Assembly: GCF_024721115.1 (NCBI RefSeq)
Contig: NZ_JAMDHK010000006.1
Span: forward strand, 67,521-131,520
Reading direction: 5' to 3'
From: Salipiger pentaromativorans
GTDB lineage: Bacteria; Pseudomonadota; Alphaproteobacteria; Rhodobacterales; Rhodobacteraceae
Length of the DNA: 64,000 nucleotides
The notes beneath the pieces are model-generated. The model was not told where the DNA came from. It ran no database searches and saw only the letters and a list, made by a program, of their open reading frames with translations. Made by a program: the position numbers and the translations under genes. This document shows positions 17,012 to 26,557 of the stretch, in pieces. The first letter of the stretch is position 1, and each line of letters starts with the position of its first letter.

Positions 17012-17901
17012 TGACCATTATCGCCCCCTTTCCCGGCATGGAGCCATTGGCGCGCAGAATGGCGGCGACATCCGGTGCCGAAATCCAGCCGGTGGACTTG
17101 CACCATTTTCCCGATGGTGAAACCCTCGTGAAGCTCGGCGGCGATCCTGCAGGACGCGAAATCGCCTTCCTCGCCACGTTGCGCGATCCTGATCGGCTGG
17201 CGTTGCCTCTGCGTTTCGCAGCTCTGACGGCGCGCGAACTTGGGGCCGCGCGTGTGGGGCTGGTCGCGCCCTATCTTGGCTACATGCGCCAGGACAAGCG
17301 GTTTCATCCACGCGAAGCTGTGAGCGCCCCGATCTTCGCGGGATTTCTTGATGAATGTTTCGACTGGGTGATGACCGCTGACCCCCATCTGCATCGCAAC
17401 CCGAGCCTTTCAGCGCTGTTCCGCATTCCCGCATATCGTGTCGCCACAGCCCCTCTGCTGGCCGACTGGATTGCGGCGAACGTTCCAGAGGCCGTGCTCC
17501 TTGGGCCTGACAGCGAAAGCCAGCAATGGGTGGCTGAAGTCGCCAGGCTCGCCGGACGCCCCTACGAAGTGCTGACAAAACATCGCTCCGGGGATCGGCA
17601 GGTCGAGATCAGCCTGCCGGGCAGCGCCGTTTTCCGACAGGGGACACCCGTGATCCTCGATGATATCGCCTCGTCCGGACACACGCTGATCCGAACGCTC
17701 GAACAACTCGAGCAGGCCGGTGCCCGACCTGCGACTTGCGTAATTATCCACGCGGTTTTCGCACACGGCGCAGAGGAAGCAATCCGCCATGCCGGTGCCG
17801 CGCGGATCGTCAGTACCGATACGATTCCACACTCAACGAACGCAGTCTGCGTCGGCGAGCTGTTAGCGACAGAAATGAAAGTTGCTCAATGCGCCACTTG
17901 A
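17011..17901 (+). CDS. Ribose-phosphate pyrophosphokinase-like protein
   Basis: A 296-residue PRPP synthetase homologue with the FPDGE motif, a flexible-loop region (YLGYMRQDKRFHPRE), HLHRNPS, and the PRPP-binding loop VILDDIASSGHT. It is somewhat shorter than housekeeping Prs (about 310-315) and divergent, so it is probably a specialised paralogue. TGATG overlap with the phosphorylase (17009-17013) couples them. Its TGA stop lies inside the -35 of the next promoter (17898-17903), so transcription from upstream reads straight into the Cu ATPase operator. Confidence 0.87.
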   Translation: MTIIAPFPGMEPLARRMAATSGAEIQPVDLHHFPDGETLVKLGGDPAGREIAFLATLRDPDRLALPLRFAALTARELGAARVGLVAPYLGYMRQDKRFHPREAVSAPIFAGFLDECFDWVMTADPHLHRNPSLSALFRIPAYRVATAPLLADWIAANVPEAVLLGPDSESQQWVAEVARLAGRPYEVLTKHRSGDRQVEISLPGSAVFRQGTPVILDDIASSGHTLIRTLEQLEQAGARPATCVIIHAVFAHGAEEAIRHAGAARIVSTDTIPHSTNAVCVGELLATEMKVAQCAT

Positions 17902-17928
17902 CCTTCCAGTTACTGGAAGAATTAGGTT
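17898..17928 (+). promoter_or_regulatory. CueR-type promoter of the second Cu ATPase
   Basis: TTGACC (17898-17903), 19-bp spacer with the TTCCAGTTACTGGAA dyad, TAGGTT (17923-17928). The dyad is nearly identical to that of copA at 2921. It overlaps the stop codon of the preceding gene and lies 38 bp before the ATG at 17967. Confidence 0.88.
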
Positions 17929-17966
17929 TGAGGCAATGAGCTAGAAATACGGGAAAGGATCCCCGA

Positions 17967-20327
17967 ATGAACAACCATCACGAACATGCCAACGGATCTG
18001 ACGATCAAGTTCCTTCTGGCTACGCGGGCACGGTCTTCACTTGCCCGATGCACCCCGAGGTACGCCGCGCCGAACCGGGAGATTGCCCGAAATGCCAGAT
18101 GCATCTGGTGCCGGAGGGCGAGCCCTCGCAACACCACGCCCATCATCAGCACACGGGCGACGCGGTGGAGCCAAACCACTTGGACTCGGTTCCCAACGAC
18201 TACACTGGCCCGGTTTATACCTGTCCGATGCACCCTCAGGTGCGCCAGACGCATCCCGGGTCTTGTCCGATCTGCGGTATGGGGCTGGAACTGGAATCGG
18301 CCGCCATGGAAGCGGAAGGCCCGAACCCGGAGCTTGTGGATTTCAGCCGTCGTTTCTGGGTGGGGGCCATTTTGACCGTACCGCTCCTTGTGCTGACCAT
18401 GGGCCCCTATCTTGGCCTGAGCGGGGTGCGCGAGATATTCGGAGAACGCGTCACCCTCTGGGTCGAACTCGCGCTCGGGACACCCGTTGTCTTTTGGTCC
18501 GGCTGGCCTTTCCTTGTTCGTGGCTGGAACTCGTTCCGGACAAGGAACCTCAATATGTTCAGTCTCATTGCCATGGGTGTAAGCGCCGCATGGCTGTTCA
18601 GCATCATCGCCGTCCTGGCACCGGGCATATTCCCCGATGGGTTCCGGGATGCCGAAGGGCATGTCGGCGTCTATTTCGAGGCGGCGGCTGTGATCGTCAC
18701 GCTGGTCCTTGTGGGACAGGTGATGGAGCTGCGCGCTCGCGAAGGCACTGGCAAGGCGATCCGTGCTCTTCTGGATATGGCCGCCAAGACGGCACGTATT
18801 ATCCGCGACGACGGAAGCGAGGAAGAGGTTCCATTGGAACAGGTCCAGGTCGGCGACCGACTACGTGTGCGACCCGGTGACAAGGTGCCGGTCGATGGTA
18901 TGGTCGTCGAAGGCAGGTCCTCAGTTGACGAAAGCATGATCACGGGCGAGCCGGTACCTGTAGAAAAGGTCGGAGGAGACCCTGTAACGGGCGCCACGAT
19001 CAACGGAACCGGCAGCCTGATCATGGAGGCGACGCGCGTCGGCGCCGACACGATGCTGAGCCAAATCGTCGAGATGGTGGCCAATGCGCAGCGGTCTCGC
19101 GCGCCGATCCAGAAATACGCCGACAAGGTCTCCGGATATTTCGTGCCTGCAGTTATTGGCATCGCCGTGCTGGCCTTCATTGGCTGGGCCATTTGGGGCC
19201 CGGTCCCGGCCCTTTCCTATGCTCTTATTGCGGCCGTTGCCGTTCTCATCATCGCTTGTCCCTGTGCCCTCGGCCTTGCGACACCGATGTCTATCATGAC
19301 GGCGACGGGGCGCGGCGCGCAGGCGGGTGTCCTGATCAGGAATGCAGAGGCACTGGAACGGTTCGAGAAGGTCGATACCCTGATCGTCGACAAGACCGGC
19401 ACGCTGACGGAAGGCAAGCCGAAACTTGTCGGCGTCTACCCTGAACCGGGTCACGATGAGGTAGAAGTGCTTCGGCTTGCCGCATCGCTGGAACGCGGCT
19501 CCGAGCATCCTCTCGCGGAAGCCATCGTACGCGGTGCTGAAGAGCGTGGCGTCGACCTGGCAAAAGCCGACGCCTTCGAGGCGGTCACCGGCAAGGGCGT
19601 CAAAGGCACGGTGGACGGGCGGGTAGTGGCGCTCGGCAACGTGAAACTCCTGACTGACCTCGGACTTGATGCAGCAGAGCTTCGGGACAAGGCGGATGCC
19701 CGTCGGGATAATGGCGAAACGGTTATGTTTGTCGTCGTCGAGAATGACGTTGCCGGTCTTGTCAGCGTCGCAGACCCGGTAAAGGCGACCACACCGGCCG
19801 CCCTGAAGGAACTGCACGCACTTGGGTTCCGTATTATCATGGCGACGGGAGACAATGAGCGTACCGCTAGGGCCGTCGCGTCCAGTCTAGGCATCGACGA
19901 GATCCGCGCCGATGTGATGCCGGAAGACAAAGCGAAGATCATCAAGGAACTTCAGGCCAAGGGGCACAAGGTTGCCATGGCCGGCGACGGTGTCAACGAT
20001 GCACCTGCCCTGGCTCAGGCCGATGTCGGGATTGCCATGGGCACCGGCGCCGATGTGGCCATTGAGAGCGCAGGGTTCACGCTCGTCAAAGGGAACCTCG
20101 ACGGTATCGTGCGTGCGCGCAAACTCGCCCGCGCGACCATGCGGAACATACGCCAGAACCTGTTCTTTGCTCTGATCTACAACACTGCGGGCGTGCCCGT
20201 CGCTGCGGGGATCTTGTTCCCATTCCTCGGGATCTTGATCAGTCCGATGTTTGCGGCCTTTGCCATGAGCGCTTCCTCAATCTCGGTCGTCCTAAACTCC
20301 CTTCGGCTACGGCGCGCGCAGATTTGA
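17967..20327 (+). CDS. Cu-type P1B ATPase with two N-terminal heavy-metal-binding (YHS-like) domains
   Basis: A 786-residue heavy-metal ATPase. In place of CxxC HMA domains, the N-terminus has two short domains with [10 protein letters not shown] and [10 protein letters not shown], the second with CPICGMGLE, separated by a His-rich linker ([10 protein letters not shown]). Core motifs: CPC at 431-433, DKTGT at about Asp475, SEHPLAEA and GDGVNDAP. This N-terminal type is common in Cu(I)/Ag(I) pumps (CopB/SilP-like and periplasmic-loading types). It is preceded by a CueR box and followed by a cytochrome c gene. Paralogue: 55653-57998. Confidence 0.93.
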   Translation: MNNHHEHANGSDDQVPSGYAGTVFTCPMHPEVRRAEPGDCPKCQMHLVPEGEPSQHHAHHQHTGDAVEPNHLDSVPNDYTGPVYTCPMHPQVRQTHPGSCPICGMGLELESAAMEAEGPNPELVDFSRRFWVGAILTVPLLVLTMGPYLGLSGVREIFGERVTLWVELALGTPVVFWSGWPFLVRGWNSFRTRNLNMFSLIAMGVSAAWLFSIIAVLAPGIFPDGFRDAEGHVGVYFEAAAVIVTLVLVGQVMELRAREGTGKAIRALLDMAAKTARIIRDDGSEEEVPLEQVQVGDRLRVRPGDKVPVDGMVVEGRSSVDESMITGEPVPVEKVGGDPVTGATINGTGSLIMEATRVGADTMLSQIVEMVANAQRSRAPIQKYADKVSGYFVPAVIGIAVLAFIGWAIWGPVPALSYALIAAVAVLIIACPCALGLATPMSIMTATGRGAQAGVLIRNAEALERFEKVDTLIVDKTGTLTEGKPKLVGVYPEPGHDEVEVLRLAASLERGSEHPLAEAIVRGAEERGVDLAKADAFEAVTGKGVKGTVDGRVVALGNVKLLTDLGLDAAELRDKADARRDNGETVMFVVVENDVAGLVSVADPVKATTPAALKELHALGFRIIMATGDNERTARAVASSLGIDEIRADVMPEDKAKIIKELQAKGHKVAMAGDGVNDAPALAQADVGIAMGTGADVAIESAGFTLVKGNLDGIVRARKLARATMRNIRQNLFFALIYNTAGVPVAAGILFPFLGILISPMFAAFAMSASSISVVLNSLRLRRAQI

Positions 20328-20448
20328 GGGGAAACAAGAACGATCGCGAGGTCCATCAGACCGTTCAATAAACAGTATTGGGTACAATCCATCGCCGGAG
20401 AAGGGGCAACAGCGTTCAGACAATCACCTGCAAACCAAGGAGACCAAA

Positions 20449-20931
20449 ATGACCTACATTTCCAGACAGATGATCTTAGCCATTGCTGTGGTGTGGGCGC
20501 TGCCAGTCGGCGCCCAAGACAGCGGGCATATGACAGATAATGGGGCGATGAGTCAGATGATGAGCTCCGGACTGTTCCTGCCAAACATGGATGCAGCCAA
20601 GGGGCGTGCGCTGTTCGCCTCGAAAGGCTGTGTCGTTTGTCATTCTATCAACGGGGTCGGAGGCGAGGATGCCCCCGCCCTTGATGCAGCGTATATGGAC
20701 CTGCCAATGAACCCGTTTGAATTTGCCGCCCGAATGTGGCGCGGCGCGCCGGCGATGGTCGCTGCCCAAGAGGATGAGCTCGGCGGGCAAATTGAATTCA
20801 CAGGTCAGGAGCTTGCCGATATCATCGCGTTCGTTCACGATTCCGAAGAACAGAAGGCATTCTCTGCCGGCGACATCCCCGAAAAGATTGAAGAAATGAT
20901 GCACCAAATGGGTGAGGAGGATCACGACTGA
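20449..20931 (+). CDS. Periplasmic monoheme cytochrome c
   Basis: A 160-residue exported cytochrome: signal peptide ending at VGAQD, a Met/His-containing N-terminus (HMTDNGAMSQMM), heme motif CVVCH at about residue 64, and a Met-rich acidic C-terminus. RBS AAGGAG precedes the ATG. It follows the Cu ATPase by 121 bp, possibly in the same transcript. It lacks a paralogue beside the second ATPase at 55653. Confidence 0.87.
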   Translation: MTYISRQMILAIAVVWALPVGAQDSGHMTDNGAMSQMMSSGLFLPNMDAAKGRALFASKGCVVCHSINGVGGEDAPALDAAYMDLPMNPFEFAARMWRGAPAMVAAQEDELGGQIEFTGQELADIIAFVHDSEEQKAFSAGDIPEKIEEMMHQMGEEDHD

Positions 20932-20988
20932 AGCGTCAGGGGATATCGCAGTAGAATAAGGCAATGCGTCGAAAGTTTCATTTGCGCC

Positions 20989-21900
20989 CTAAGATGCCGA
21001 TCCTATGGCGGACCGCTTCTGCGCCAGCCAAAGTAATCCAAATCCCGCGGCTAACATCGGCAAGGAAAGGACTTGCCCCATCGTAAGCCCCCAGTCACCA
21101 AACTGCACAACATACCCAATCGGATTGTTCACGTCTGCGAATTGAGCGTCGGGCTGGCGAAACAACTCTACAAAACTTCTCGCAAAACCATATCCGGCCA
21201 GGAAGAGCCCGCAAATTGCCCCTGGTGTCCTAAGCCATCCGCGCCGCCACGCAAGGAATAGGAGAGCGAAGCCAAGCAACAGGCCTTCCAAAAGGGCTTC
21301 GTACAGTTGCGAAGGATGCCGTGCGCAAATGTCGGTTATTCCCGGGCATGATTGCGCTGCGTCACCGGGAAATATGACGGCCCAGGGCATGTCCGATGGG
21401 CGGCCCCATAGTTCATTGTTTATGAAATTTGCGATCCGGCCCAAGAACAAGCCCGGAGGCGTTGCCAGAGCGAGAAGGTCAGCCATGCTCAGGAGCGGCA
21501 TACGCTGACGGATGCCATAAACAAGCGCGGCAATGGTTACTCCAGCAAACCCACCATGAAATGACATTCCCCCTTGCCAGACCTTCAGAATTTCTAACGG
21601 ATTGGCAAGATAGAACCCGCGCTGATAGAACATCACGAACCCTAACCGCCCGCCAACGATCACCCCGATGATAATCCAGGTCAAAAGATCCTCAATTTGG
21701 CGCGGTGTTAGCGGGGCGCCCGATGCAGGCCACAGAGCGGCGCGTTTGACCGTGGCAACACAAATTCTCCAGCCGACGAGAAGGCCGATGATATAGGCCA
21801 ACGCATACCAGCGGAGAGTCAACGTAAACGTGCCGATCTCAACCGAAAATATATCCGGCCCGATATTTGGGAACGGAAGTGCGGACAAAGGCATGGACAT
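20989..21900 (-). CDS. lgt: Prolipoprotein diacylglyceryl transferase, copy 1
   Basis: A 303-residue inner-membrane enzyme that transfers diacylglycerol from phosphatidylglycerol to the lipobox Cys. Seven-helix pattern, the Lgt signature around [16 protein letters not shown], and [12 protein letters not shown] are present. Lgt is normally a single essential housekeeping gene; here it ends the response regulator-kinase-ccm run (91 bp after ccmI). A paralogue lies at 58077-58997. In-frame ATGs at 21900 and 21894 are both possible starts. Confidence 0.94.
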   Translation of the reverse strand: MSMPLSALPFPNIGPDIFSVEIGTFTLTLRWYALAYIIGLLVGWRICVATVKRAALWPASGAPLTPRQIEDLLTWIIIGVIVGGRLGFVMFYQRGFYLANPLEILKVWQGGMSFHGGFAGVTIAALVYGIRQRMPLLSMADLLALATPPGLFLGRIANFINNELWGRPSDMPWAVIFPGDAAQSCPGITDICARHPSQLYEALLEGLLLGFALLFLAWRRGWLRTPGAICGLFLAGYGFARSFVELFRQPDAQFADVNNPIGYVVQFGDWGLTMGQVLSLPMLAAGFGLLWLAQKRSAIGSAS

Positions 21901-21991
21901 TCTTTCTAGTCATTCGGGTGAGGTCGGATCGTGCACATACGCCGTTCGTGCTCTCTCATGGTTTGTTCATCGCGAGTGAAGCTTCCGCGGG

Positions 21992-23155
21992 CTATTGGCC
22001 CGACTGGAGTTCTTCCAAGGACTGCAAAATGACACTTTGGCGCGGGTCTTCGGAGGAAACGGGCACCAATAGCTCTTTGGCTCGACTGTACGCGTTCAAG
22101 GCGAGGTCAGTTTCGCCGAGCACCCTGTAGGCCCTGCCAAGACGCATCCATCCATCGATATCGTCTGGTTCAGCCTCAAGGCGTGTTGCCAAACGTTCCA
22201 CCATGGATCGGATAAATGCATCTCGATCGACATCATCCATCTGGCTGGCCGCTTCGACATCTGCAGCAGTGGGGCCGGGCGAATTGCCTGACATTACTGG
22301 AGCATAATCCGACAAACTGATAGGCGCTCGGCCTAGTGCCGCACCTATCCGGTTTGCTTCCGCGACAAATGTTTCCATCCAGGGTGCGAACCCATCCACT
22401 TCGTCCAATCGCGTGAGAAGACGATTGTAGGCCTGCTCATTCGCACCCGCTTGCGCAAGCCCGACAGCATCGTAAAAAGTTCCAGCAGGATTGGTCGGAT
22501 CGAGCTCAAGTGCTCTTGCAATGGCCCGCTTCGCTTGGGGTGTCACGATCCCCTGTTCGGAAACGATGAGAGCTTCCGCATAGATCGAAAACACAGCAGA
22601 ATCGGCATTCATGGATTGTGTTGCACGCTCGTAGGCCGATGCGGCATCCGAAGCGCGGCCCAATTTCATGAAGGTCTGTCCAAGGAGCATCCAGCCCTCC
22701 AAGGCTCCGCCTTCTGAATCCGCCTGCAACCGCTGCAATAGCTTCTGCGCCAACGCTTCGATTTCACGATTTTGCGCGACCTCTGCCTGGCGATCCTCGA
22801 AAGCGATGCTGGATAGGTTTGGCGCTCCAGCAAAACTGTAATACCCCGCCGCGAACAGCGGCACAAAGACCGCAGCAGCCATGAGTATGACCCTGCCGCC
22901 GCCGCTGGATTCCCCGGTGTTTTTTACTCTCCCCACGGAGAGAACCCGCCGCTTGATTTCCTGTCGCGCCGCATGCGCCTCTGCGACTGAAAGCAGGCCG
23001 CGTTCAGCATCCCGATCGACTTCAGACAACTGGTCCTTCAAAACTGCGAGAGTCCTGTCTTCGGCCGGACCTTGCACCAAGGCAGGCTTCCACGCCGAAG
23101 CCGCAACAATCCCTGAGGCAGTCAAGGCGAGGACTGCCATTGCAATCCATATCAT
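21992..23155 (-). CDS. ccmI: Cytochrome c maturation protein CcmI
   Basis: A 387-residue protein: N-terminal membrane helix, a cytoplasmic loop with DRDAERGLLS, a second helix (VILMAAAVFVPLFAAGYYSF), then TPR repeats extending to the C-terminus (AYERATQS, LGRAYRVLGETDLALNAYSRA). CcmI chaperones apocytochrome c for the CcmFH heme-ligation complex in alphaproteobacteria. Its start overlaps the ccmH stop (23152-23155). Confidence 0.9.
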   Translation of the reverse strand: MIWIAMAVLALTASGIVAASAWKPALVQGPAEDRTLAVLKDQLSEVDRDAERGLLSVAEAHAARQEIKRRVLSVGRVKNTGESSGGGRVILMAAAVFVPLFAAGYYSFAGAPNLSSIAFEDRQAEVAQNREIEALAQKLLQRLQADSEGGALEGWMLLGQTFMKLGRASDAASAYERATQSMNADSAVFSIYAEALIVSEQGIVTPQAKRAIARALELDPTNPAGTFYDAVGLAQAGANEQAYNRLLTRLDEVDGFAPWMETFVAEANRIGAALGRAPISLSDYAPVMSGNSPGPTAADVEAASQMDDVDRDAFIRSMVERLATRLEAEPDDIDGWMRLGRAYRVLGETDLALNAYSRAKELLVPVSSEDPRQSVILQSLEELQSGQ

Positions 23156-23622
23156 CGGTGGTCCCCTTCGCTGGATGAAGTGAAAATGCGTGCGACCTCG
23201 GCCTCCTCGTCATCGCTCAGGTCTGCGATTTTTTTTCTTTTTCGAGAGCCCATCAGGATGCCGCCACCGATCCCCAGAGCCAAGAGCCCAAGGAGTGGGG
23301 GGGTAAACCAGAGAGCGTAGGTCTCGGGTTTAAACGGAGGCTTCAGTAGAACGTAGTCGCCGTATCTCGCTTGGATGAAAGCAATTGCATCTTCGTTCGT
23401 GTCACCCGCAACCAACCGTTCCCGGACCAAAAGTCGTAGGTCGCGCGCAACGCCGGCGTTCGAGCTGTCAATATCCTGATTTTGGCAAACTACGCAGCGA
23501 AGCTGCCTGGAAACCTCCCGTGCCCGAGCCTCGAGGATTGGATCGGAGAGGATTTCGTCGGGCTCAACAGCCTGCGCAGACATTGGCATGATGAGTGCCA
23601 ACACAAGGAAGAAACTACGCAT
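23152..23622 (-). CDS. ccmH: Cytochrome c maturation thiol reductase CcmH
   Basis: A 156-residue exported, membrane-anchored protein with the CcmH motif LRCVVCQNQDI, which reduces the apocytochrome CxxCH disulfide, and one C-terminal transmembrane helix followed by a cytosolic basic stretch (GSRKRKK). It is 1 bp from ccmG and overlaps ccmI, so the set is tightly coupled. Confidence 0.92.
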   Translation of the reverse strand: MRSFFLVLALIMPMSAQAVEPDEILSDPILEARAREVSRQLRCVVCQNQDIDSSNAGVARDLRLLVRERLVAGDTNEDAIAFIQARYGDYVLLKPPFKPETYALWFTPPLLGLLALGIGGGILMGSRKRKKIADLSDDEEAEVARIFTSSSEGDHR

Positions 23623-23623
23623 G

Positions 23624-24184
23624 TCAGCTCCTCTCCTCTAACACACCCGCTTGTCGGAGAGCTTGGCGAAAGGCTGATACAGCCTCTTCACCGACGATCG
23701 GGCCGACGTATCGGTAGAGCACCGTTCCATCGCCTCCGACAATGAATGTCTCGGGCACACCCGAAATCCCCCACTCGATCCCGGCACGACCTGACAGATC
23801 CGAGCCAATACGTTCGTACGGGTTCCCGAGATTTCGAAGCCAATTGACCGCGTCTGCGGGTTGATCCTTGTAGTTGATCCCGAACAAACGCACGCCATCG
23901 CGCTCAACCAAAGCGCTCAGAACCGCGTGTTCGGCACGACAGGGAACGCACCAGGAAGCGAAGACATTGACGACGACTGGCGTTGGGTTTCCGAGCAGGT
24001 TTTCCCGAGACAGTCCCTGTACATCAAGACCCGGCACCGGCCCGAGATTGAACGAGGGAGCTGGCTGAGAAATGAGAACCGAAGGAATCTCGCTTGGGTC
24101 ACGATTGGGATTCAGGCCCCACAAGAAAAATCCGCCGACAATCACTGCCAGTACCAAGGGAATAATCGCTACAGCTCGTTTCAT
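23624..24184 (-). CDS. ccmG: Thiol:disulfide interchange protein CcmG/DsbE
   Basis: A 186-residue membrane-anchored thioredoxin-like protein: N-terminal helix, active site WCVPC in FASWCVPCRAEH, the CcmG insert region (FGINYKDQPADAVNWL), and a cis-Pro (GVPETF). It keeps apocytochrome Cys reduced for heme ligation. It follows ccmF by 3 bp. Confidence 0.93.
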   Translation of the reverse strand: MKRAVAIIPLVLAVIVGGFFLWGLNPNRDPSEIPSVLISQPAPSFNLGPVPGLDVQGLSRENLLGNPTPVVVNVFASWCVPCRAEHAVLSALVERDGVRLFGINYKDQPADAVNWLRNLGNPYERIGSDLSGRAGIEWGISGVPETFIVGGDGTVLYRYVGPIVGEEAVSAFRQALRQAGVLEERS

Positions 24185-24187
24185 TGC

Positions 24188-26188
24188 TCACTCCGCTACG
24201 ACCGGTTTCGTGGATCGTGCCTTGGAGCTTTGGGGTGCCCCGACACGGAAGCGGCGATCGGACAAGGACAGACTGCCGCCTATGACAAGCATGGCCGCAC
24301 CCAACCAAAGCAAGCCGACGAATGGCTCATAGAGAATACGCAGAGTCCAGGCACCGCTCTCTTCGGCTTTGTCCAGAGAGGGTTCCGTGATCGAAGCGTA
24401 TAGGTCTCCCGCCAGGGTTGACCGTATCGCCGATTCTGTTGTCGTACTTTGTGCGACCGGATAGCTGCGCCGCTCAGGTTTGAGAGCCGTCACGAAAGAG
24501 CCGCCCCTTTCGACGCGCAGGGTTCCCTGATCCGCAATATAGTTCGGGCCACGAACGCGCTGCACACCTTCAAATGTGACATCAAATCCCGCAATGTTGA
24601 CACTCGTGCCGGGCTCTACAAATGCGATCTCTTCAGATTTCCAAACCGAAGAGCCAATCATGCCGATCATCAAGACCGCAACTCCCGCATGAGCGAGCGT
24701 CATTCCATGCGCCGCGCGGGGCAAATTGCGGGCACGCCGGATGCTTTCCTGGAGCGGAACCTCGAACAAACGAACCCGCAGCGCCCATTCACGTAAGGAA
24801 GCAAAAAACAACCAAAGCGCGATGAGGATCGAAAGATATGCCAACACGGGCCCGCCTTTGGCGAAATACCAAATTGCGAGCGTTGCCAGCACCGCCAGCA
24901 CCACCACGAAGCGGACACGTTGAAGCACTCCGACCAGATCGGCTCGTTTCCAGGACAAAAACGGCCCGAGACCCATGACAAAAACCAAGGGGAGCATCAT
25001 TGGTACGAACGCGCCATTGAAGAACGGCGGACCGACGGAAATCTTGTCACCAGAAACGGCTTCGAGAAACAGCGGATAAAGCGTACCGAACAGAACCGTG
25101 CCAGTCGCTGTAGCCAGGATCAGGTTGTTTAGCAACAACCCTGCCTCTCGACTAATCGGCTTAAACAACCCGCCACCTTCCATCATTGGCGCCCGCCACG
25201 CATAGAGTGCAAGTGAGCCACCAATTGAAATCGCAAGCAGGCCAAGAATGTATAGGCCTCGCTCCGGATCCACGGCAAAAGCATGCACAGAGGTCAGCAA
25301 GCCAGACCGAACCACAAATGTGCCGAGGAGTGACAGCGAAAACGTCAAGATCGCGAGCAGGATTGTCCAGCTTTTGAACGCGTCACGCTTTTCAGTGACA
25401 ATCGCCGAATGGAGAAGTGCTGTCCCGAGAAGCCAGGGCATAAAACTGACATTTTCAACCGGGTCCCAGAACCACCATCCACCCCAACCCAGTTCGTAAT
25501 ATGCCCACCACGATCCGAGAGCTATCCCCGCAGTCAGGCTGATCCACGCGGCCAGTGTCCAGGGTCGAACCCATCTTGCCCAGGCTGTGTCGATCCGTCC
25601 CTCGATCAAGGCTGCGGCTGCAAACGAAAAGACGATCGAGAAGCCGACATATCCAAAATACAGCAGCGGCGGGTGCATCGCGAGGCCGATATCCTGGAGC
25701 AGAGGATTGAGGTCAGCGCCATCAAGCGGCGGAGGAAAGACGCGCTCGAACGGATTGGATGTAAAGAGAAGGAAGGACAGAAACCCGACGCTGATCCATG
25801 CCTGCATTGCCAAAGTTCGCGCTCGAAGTGTTTCCGGTAGGTTTGAGCCGAAAGCAGCAACCGCAGCACCGAAGATGGTCAGAATGAAGACCCAGAGCAG
25901 CAACGATCCTTCATGACTTCCCCAAGTCGCCGCGACTTTGAAGATCATTGGTTTCAGCGAATGCGAATTGTTCGCGACGTTCAAAACAGTGAAATCAGAG
26001 ACAACAAAAGCGCGCATCAAGGCGGCAAAGGCAAGTCCGACGAAGACGACCTGCCCAAAAGCAGTTGACCGGGCTGAACGCATCCAGAGAAGATTGCCCC
26101 GGGCCGCGCCGAAAAGAGGAATAGTCGATTGGACGATGGCCAACGCCAATGCGAGGGCCAGCACAAAATGGCCGAGTTCCGGGGTCAT
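24188..26188 (-). CDS. ccmF: Heme lyase subunit CcmF
   Basis: A 666-residue integral membrane protein with the WWD heme-handling motif (WGGWWFWDPVEN) and about 15 transmembrane helices, full length for CcmF. With CcmH and CcmI it ligates heme to apocytochrome c. ccmA-E, needed to deliver heme, are not in the window. This set is therefore a supplementary FGHI module that must use the host's CcmABCDE. The many local cytochromes are the obvious clients. Confidence 0.95.
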   Translation of the reverse strand: MTPELGHFVLALALALAIVQSTIPLFGAARGNLLWMRSARSTAFGQVVFVGLAFAALMRAFVVSDFTVLNVANNSHSLKPMIFKVAATWGSHEGSLLLWVFILTIFGAAVAAFGSNLPETLRARTLAMQAWISVGFLSFLLFTSNPFERVFPPPLDGADLNPLLQDIGLAMHPPLLYFGYVGFSIVFSFAAAALIEGRIDTAWARWVRPWTLAAWISLTAGIALGSWWAYYELGWGGWWFWDPVENVSFMPWLLGTALLHSAIVTEKRDAFKSWTILLAILTFSLSLLGTFVVRSGLLTSVHAFAVDPERGLYILGLLAISIGGSLALYAWRAPMMEGGGLFKPISREAGLLLNNLILATATGTVLFGTLYPLFLEAVSGDKISVGPPFFNGAFVPMMLPLVFVMGLGPFLSWKRADLVGVLQRVRFVVVLAVLATLAIWYFAKGGPVLAYLSILIALWLFFASLREWALRVRLFEVPLQESIRRARNLPRAAHGMTLAHAGVAVLMIGMIGSSVWKSEEIAFVEPGTSVNIAGFDVTFEGVQRVRGPNYIADQGTLRVERGGSFVTALKPERRSYPVAQSTTTESAIRSTLAGDLYASITEPSLDKAEESGAWTLRILYEPFVGLLWLGAAMLVIGGSLSLSDRRFRVGAPQSSKARSTKPVVAE

Positions 26189-26235
26189 AGGAGCCTCATG
26201 ATCTTTGGCAGTGGGATCGACTGGTGATCAGTTTC

Positions 26236-26535
26236 TCAGTCGTCTAAAGCGGCCTTGCGCTTGCGATACTCGTCTTCATCAATCTCACCGCGCGCGAAGC
26301 GATCCCTGAGAATGTCCTGAGCACTAGACCCGGAAACACGGTCCTTTTCGCTGAACCAGCGAACGGCGAAGAATATCAGCGCAATAATCACGCCCCAGAA
26401 CACGATCATCATCAGCCCTCCCAGCATTCCAAATCCACCGCCCCACATGTGGCCGTAATAATCTCCGCCTGGGTCCGCCATGGCGGCCGTCGCGAACAGC
26501 GTGAATGCTGCGGTTGTGTTGGTAAGTCTAAGCAT
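26236..26535 (-). CDS. Small SHOCT-domain membrane protein
   Basis: A 99-residue protein: signal or first helix, a Gly/Met/His-rich patch (YYGHMWGGGFGM), one transmembrane helix, and a C-terminal SHOCT domain (DILRDRFARGEIDEDEYRKR). The ATG at 26535 has AAGGA 8-9 bases upstream and was preferred over 26556. Similar small proteins are frequent in Cu-resistance clusters; function unknown. It sits between the kinase and ccmF. Confidence 0.82.
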   Translation of the reverse strand: MLRLTNTTAAFTLFATAAMADPGGDYYGHMWGGGFGMLGGLMMIVFWGVIIALIFFAVRWFSEKDRVSGSSAQDILRDRFARGEIDEDEYRKRKAALDD

Positions 26536-26557
26536 GTCGGTTTCCTTTTCTGTCATT

